Both the position numbers and the translations under genes were made by a program. Below, piece by piece: positions 59,701 through 64,000 of a stretch of DNA of 64,000 nucleotides; the stretch's first letter is position 1, and every line of letters begins with the position of its first letter. Below the pieces are notes generated by a model. The model was not told where the DNA came from and searched no databases. It saw only the letters and a list, made by a program, of their open reading frames with translations. Origin of the DNA: Moniliophthora roreri (taxonomy: Eukaryota > Basidiomycota > Agaricomycetes > Agaricales > Marasmiaceae); the NCBI GenBank assembly GCA_001466705.2, contig LATX02000201.1:62001-126000 (forward strand), given 5' to 3'.

Positions 59701-60330
59701 TGCACCTTCCATGATCGTGGGCGCTCCAAAGGCCTGAAACTCCAAGTAAGCGTTGATGTGCCGTGAACGCTGCTCTGCCCAGGACTGAACTTGCTTTGCG
59801 ACGCGGTCTGTGCGAGTTCGATCATCATCCCGTCTAGAGATCATGAGTATAGAGCTATCGAGGAAGGCTTGCTAGACACACTGGCTGGAATGACTCAGAA
59901 GAGAACTTAGTAGGCTGTGGTACTCAAATTCTCCTCCAGCATGGCTGCTCATTGCCCCTTCCTCTCCCAGAGGTATTGAATTCAACACATCCAGGACTGG
60001 ATGTCTTTCGTCATCATCGCTGTCGTTGTTTGTTGGATTAAAGCTCGGATCCAGATCAACCATCTGCGTGTCTTCAACAAGGTCGACTACTTCTTCGCGG
60101 ACACCCCAGCTCATTGCTAAATTCATTAGAGAGAATCTATAGCATGAATTATTCTAGCTCGCACCTCTGATCATACTCTCATACTCAGCATTCTCAACAG
60201 TCCACTGCTCTGGTTTTTTTATCAAAGGACGGGTGATCTTGTCCACTCGCTCCCCCTTTACAACAACTTCCTCTCCATAATAGATCGTGGTCTTCTTAGT
60301 GGATGATGGACGAGTACGGGATTTCCTCAT
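56798..60330 (-). pseudogene. KDZ transposase, 11 exons, about 1,000 codons, two TGA and one frameshift
   Basis: Exons: 60165 to 60330, 59882 to 60116, 59667 to 59833, 59406 to 59611, 59012 to 59348, 58717 to 58958, 58289 to 58665, 58016 to 58235, 57647 to 57963, 57124 to 57585 and 56798 to 57072; introns 48 to 61 bp. Family landmarks in order: VAKQVQSWAEQR; ESLLRHGFLGGSAEQPTIAFSL; a cysteine pair CPLCMYHLEGEP, typical of the CxC region; CRWLEDAEVNEF; TGIFLATCRHGHVL and DMVRSGE; YDIMCAFFKTL; VPAFHGHAHNRKCQ; GLEDFEECERTF; FHRRQAIQEHF. Then come coiled-coil helices and an acidic end (DDSDDEDEAEFF). This is the KDZ class that moves by TIRs. Damage: one extra base at a run of five A (59141 to 59145), TGA at 58623 to 58625 (before FGKD) and TGA at 57203 to 57205. 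It starts about 490 bp inside the right end, so its promoter must lie between the TIR and 60330. Confidence 0.85.
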
Positions 60331-60494
60331 CGTTTGGTTAGGGGTTTGGATGACGTTGCACAGAAAAAAAAAATAAAAAGGACGTTTTATTTTGTGGAAC
60401 AGAGGTACACAGGTTCAGGATTGATGAGATAGCTGTGATAGAAAAGAAATGAGACGTATGTCCGAAAATGGAGAATGGGTGACATACGACCAGA

Positions 60495-60819
60495 CGGCGA
60501 CGGCGACAACGACAACACCGGTGATGTTGATGGCAGCGGGAAGACGATGGCGAGCGTGTGAGAACGTATTCGGAAACGTGGTTGATGTTCAGGTGCCGGG
60601 AATGAGTCAACTGACGCCGGAGGTTGACGCCGGCAGACGGTCCATGGGAGACTTGGAGATTTTTGAGGGAGAGTGGAGATGCAGAAAGAGGAGCAGAGCA
60701 GGGCAGACGAGGGGTGCCGAGAGGTGCGGCCATTTTTACTGTAATTGCCGTCTGATCAGACGCCACGTTTGACCTAATCGCGCCGTCTTATCAGTTGAGG
60801 TTGATGGGAACCAAAGGTG
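60495..60819 (-). repeat. Right terminal inverted repeat of the KDZ element
   Basis: Reverse complement of 48064 to 48386 with about a dozen differences; this arm keeps CpG where the left arm has TG or CA, so it is closer to the ancestral sequence. The palindrome CGTCTGATCAGACG lies at 60749 to 60762. It is the arm next to the transposase 5' end. Confidence 0.9.
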
Positions 60820-60826
60820 ACTTGTG

Positions 60827-62938
60827 AGTTTATCACTCCCCTAGTCACCCGAGTTCTCACTGTCAGACAGGAATGCACTTCTTGAACCCCTGGACAACAT
60901 AGAAGAAGCCGACGAAATGAAGCACACCTGATGAATGAAAGCTGAAACGTGACTTCGGACTCCTCTCGAGGGAAAATGAAATGACAACTACCGACGCGAT
61001 GACCAGGACTTCTGTACATTGCCATTGTGGGCGGTGGTGCGCATGAACTCCCGGCTCTCGAGCTGGCAACTCTTTCCAATCCTCAGATCTACCCTTCGAA
61101 AGCTTGTCGATCCGGACTACTTACTCCAGGGTCCTGCTCGCACATGGGTTACGTCAAGTATTGCCATTTTCAACATAGCCTAGTATCTGATCTGCCTTGA
61201 TACCGCAGAACGAGAATTCACTGCAGACACAGTTCCAGGCACTTGGAATGTCAGATCCCGAGATTAAGGGCGTCCCCGTCAAATCGGAGAACTTCGCAAT
61301 GTACGTTATATGGTAGTCTTCCCCGAAACAGGTCTACTTACTGGCGACCATGGGCCCGACTCCAGTCTTCTATAGTCGTGATGATTCGTATTTCAAGGCA
61401 GTGAACTCGACTATGCTTTAGCCGTTCACGGAGAACGTTTCAGCTAGGCCAAAGGGTAGGTGCACTACCTTGATCGTGTCGTAAACTCTCTTCCCTGTTT
61501 GTCGACAGCTCCCAGAATTACATCTCCCTTCTGTACCGCTGACACTTTAAGTTTCCGTGCACTTCGCGAGAACGTTGTCGGTTTTAGGATCTTAAAGTGC
61601 TGTGAGTTCGTCGTCATCTTTGTTGCTGGCATGTTCTGAGGACATACAGTCTCAGCTTTCTTTTAGAGCAGCTGATCGACAAGCTTTAACCCAACGCCTA
61701 GAATCTGCTCTCCAGTCCATCCTGAGCTCAGGAAAAGCTGATCACAGATGACCGTGACGTTGCCAGCTCAGTCCCCAATCTCTGAGGCCCCTCACTTGGG
61801 CAACTGCTGTTGAGAACTATGCTATGACGACGCTATACACGGTGCAATACTTGAACGGTAGTCATTACGTATCTATTGGCGCCCTTGAGAATCTGGAAGC
61901 CACATCATCCCGCATGGGGTACGATATCACCGCTGCTGCCCGTTCCAAAATACTATTTTCTTCACTCTTCGCAATTCCAGTCACTAGCCCCATGATCAAC
62001 GCGGCAACGTCTACACTGAACTCGCTGCTTCTACTACCATTTTGAATGTCGGGCGTTCCAGGGGTGCTCGTCCTTGGTGAGTGCATCGTTACCTCTATCA
62101 CAAGGTGGGATCTGACTCTACCTTCGTCGAATGGTGAATGAAGACCCGCAAAACTCGCCTTGGTTGACGATTGGATCGTGCGACTCTGGCCATCAATCAT
62201 GATTCATTCTTGGGCGGTGCTGAAGACGCGGTCCTCCAGGGTACCTCGCAAGAATCAGGACCGGCGAGATCGTGGCCTTCCAAGTTGATGCATATCCCCG
62301 GAGGCAGCGCGGAGTTCGGCGCGTAAGGCAAGTACGTGTTAGTCGCGATTTCTCTATCAATGCAGAAATTGACGCTCGTCCTAGTGTGGTATCACCTCGT
62401 GTACACTGGGGTTCGGATTCATCAATCATTATCTGTTAGCCAAGGGAAATGCGATATTGGGGCTAAAAGTCATCCTAGCATATCTTTTCTACTGACTAGT
62501 GTGATATATGGTCTTTGGAGCTCGAGAAGTTGTGGTCGTTGTCGTTACTGAAGGGTGTCGTCTCTGCTCTGGTACCACCTGCTGCGTGTTTATAAAACCC
62601 TAATCTTCACTGCCTTGTCGTTGACGTTGAATCTGGCAGGGTATATTCATGCTACTAATGACAGGTGCCAGCTCTGGGTAGTAATTGGGTAATAGAGCTC
62701 CGTGATCCGACACGTTTTTATCGGCAGGACATACACATCGATAAGCGCCGAAGACCACGGAATCATTAAGTTAACGGTGGATGTTGAACCCTTGAAGCAT
62801 GGCCGAACTAGATTTCATTTATAGCGGCCATGCGTCAAACGCGCGGCCTGGCAGTTATAAGTTTACTCACTGCTCAACGTTGACCTTGTTTCTCCTACTC
62901 ACCATCGTACATATACAACAGAATCGCGAAAGCCTTTA
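60827..62938. other. No gene firmly supported
   Basis: About 2.1 kb, CpG-normal. A possible exon at 61209 to 61300 (after TACCGCAG; reads NENSLQTQFQALGMSDPEIKG) and a frame at 61824 to 62045 are suggestive of a decayed gene on the plus strand, but I recognise no family and could not build a model. Confidence 0.35.
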
Positions 62939-63971
62939 ATGTCACCAAAGGCCACGAGCGAAAAGCAAGTATCCCAGGATACCGAACTCGTTGTTATTCT
63001 AAACAAGTTGGAAGAGGCGTCCAGTCAGACTCAGTCGTCTTTACGGAGGAGTGCTCAATTGGCACTAGGTATCTACTACCGTAGCCCCCAGGTACTCTCA
63101 CTTCTACACACTTCTCTTCAGGCTCTGAACCAGAACTTGCATGTAGCTTCCAGCATTCAAGGCACTGGCGCGAGAATCTTGTGAAGCTGTATTCACTGTC
63201 CTTGTAGCCCAAGGTAGAGTCGATGACGAAACATTGGCTGCTTCGTCAAAGGATTTCCGATACAGTAATAAGGTTCACCATTTGCAGGAGTACGTTGTTT
63301 GTCTCCACATCTTTGACGTGTACACTAATTCCTTGCTATAGCAAGCTTCAAGAAATTGATACTTTTGCCACAACATTCGCCTCCCGTAGCCGTCTGGCAA
63401 CATTCTTCCGTGGCTTCAGTGATACCTCTAGGATAAATGACTATCGTAAATTCACGCAGGATTTCATTCTCGACGGAGATTTCCGCCCCAAGGTAAGCAA
63501 TTAATTGGGAACGAGAAATCAGATACTGAAAACTTATTTAGTGCCCACCTATCAAGGAGAAGAAGTGGAATAAGCACAAATTCTCGTCGAATATCGACGA
63601 TGGTGCTATGACTCGTCAGTCTGCAATTCTGTCCAATCGCTCCAAGCTCTCAACTGCTCGTCGAACATGATAGCGCAGCTACACCTACCAGCACACGGAC
63701 ACTCCCTTTTGGTCGCCATCCAAATAACTCGTTGCCCGCAATTCCGACAGTGATATTTGTCGACAAACTGGTCTATGCACCAACCTATCACAAAAGCGAA
63801 ACAAACATAACAATCATGAAACATAGCGGAAACACAACTGTATATGAAACCATCAATTCTCACAACTTCAGTTACTCAGCTAGTTCTTCACGAAATGGAA
63901 ACACAACCGACAACGAATCCTTCGATTCTTACAGCCACAGTCATTCGACCAGTCATTCACAACATCTTTAG
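62939..63971 (+). CDS. Helical-bundle paralog 3 with Asn/Ser/His-rich tail, about 266 aa
   Basis: Exons 62939 to 63091, 63147 to 63289, 63342 to 63492, then 63542 on; the first three introns have phases 0, 2, 0 as in the other paralogs. The helical part reads TELVVILNKLEEAS, RSAQLALGIYY, ALARESCEAVFTVLVAQ, KLQEIDTFATTFASR and RINDYRKFTQDFILDGDF. The last exon as read hits a TGA after STARRT. A further intron (63603 to 63678, GTGCTA to GCGCAG) would bring the tail into frame: LPFGRHPNNSLPAIP, then YHKSETNITIMKHSGNTTVYETINS and a Ser/His run to 63971. The YHKSET start of the tail matches YRKSET in paralog 2 and YRESE in paralog 1. The fifth-exon join is uncertain; without it the protein is truncated and tail-less. 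It lies just outside the KDZ element. Confidence 0.55.
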
Positions 63972-64000
63972 CGTGGCCTTTAGGAGGGTGACGGGAGGGT

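Larger units (their letters stand above)
48057..60826 (-). mobile_element. Complete KDZ (Kyakuja-Dileera-Zisupton) transposon carrying a TET/JBP gene, 12,756 bp
   Basis: The element is 48064 to 60819. Its outer ends read CACCTTTGG inward on the left and CCAAAGGTG on the right. It is flanked by a perfect 7-bp direct repeat, ACTTGTG (48057 to 48063 and 60820 to 60826). Terminal inverted repeats extend about 323 bp at high identity. It holds six genes. In plus-strand order they are an HMG-like or unknown basic protein (-), an unknown Pro/Thr-rich protein (-), a TET/JBP dioxygenase (+), an unknown coiled protein (+), a small unknown protein (-) and the KDZ transposase (-). KDZ elements with TET/JBP cargo are known from mushroom genomes (Iyer and colleagues, PNAS 2014). 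Seeing both ends, the target duplication and all cargo in one piece is unusual. Most of its genes carry nonsense codons, so this copy is probably inactive, but the intact boundaries point to a fairly recent insertion. Confidence 0.9.

Noticed and set aside
393..60330. TGA read as an amino acid (variant genetic code)
   Set aside because: Intact genes here (40113 to 41107 and 56084 to 56711) end in TGA, and the extra TGA are confined to transposons and the left-end gene.
1..64000. tRNA, rRNA, CRISPR or riboswitch features
   Set aside because: No cloverleaf-like sequence, rRNA block, or regularly spaced repeat array was found by eye; a covariance-model scan was not possible.

Overview
The window looks like a transposon-rich stretch of a filamentous basidiomycete (Agaricomycetes-type) genome. 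The genes are cut by many GT-AG introns of about 48 to 64 bp. The recognisable families are typical of mushroom-forming fungi: KDZ transposase, fungal TET/JBP dioxygenase, a short heme-thiolate peroxygenase, an agaric-type multi-pass membrane protein, and small helical-bundle adaptor proteins resembling the MLKL N-terminal domain. No bacterial features, tRNA, rRNA or CRISPR were seen. Seven single 'n' characters (2340, 9814, 11825, 14955, 15557, 16120, 19000) mark collapsed assembly gaps. Several are flanked by the same sequence on both sides, so the left third is partly an assembly construct.

Layout. 1 to 16.1 kb is AT-rich and visibly poor in CpG. It holds a decayed membrane-protein gene, a 1.09-kb duplication around the first gap, and about five copies of a 1.6-kb repeat, one of which carries a nested 426-bp solo LTR. 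16.1 to 23.0 kb is a Ty3/gypsy chromovirus: RT, RNase H, integrase, chromodomain-like tail, an extra ORF and a 3' LTR. A second LTR element is inserted in its RNase H region. 24 to 47 kb is gene-bearing and CpG-normal. It holds helical-bundle genes, a damaged peroxygenase gene, an intact dicarboxylate/amino-acid:cation symporter, and two hAT-like MITEs with perfect 8-bp target duplications. 48,064 to 60,819 is a complete 12.76-kb KDZ element with about 323-bp terminal inverted repeats and a 7-bp target duplication (ACTTGTG). It carries six genes: a 1,000-codon transposase, a TET/JBP dioxygenase and four accessory genes. 60.8 to 64 kb holds one more bundle gene.

How it fits together. Three themes stand out. 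(1) The KDZ-TET element is a cargo-bearing transposon that may edit DNA methylation. (2) Most nonsense codons in the transposons and the left-end gene are TGA, often where the family has, or readily allows, arginine. This fits CGA to TGA loss by 5-methylcytosine deamination or CpG-directed repeat mutation. (3) Five genes share intron phases 0-2-0, an N-terminal helical bundle and, in four of them, a short Asn/Gly/Ser-rich tail. This resembles fungal amyloid-signalling cell-death or adaptor proteins, but that function is inference. All exon models were made by eye.
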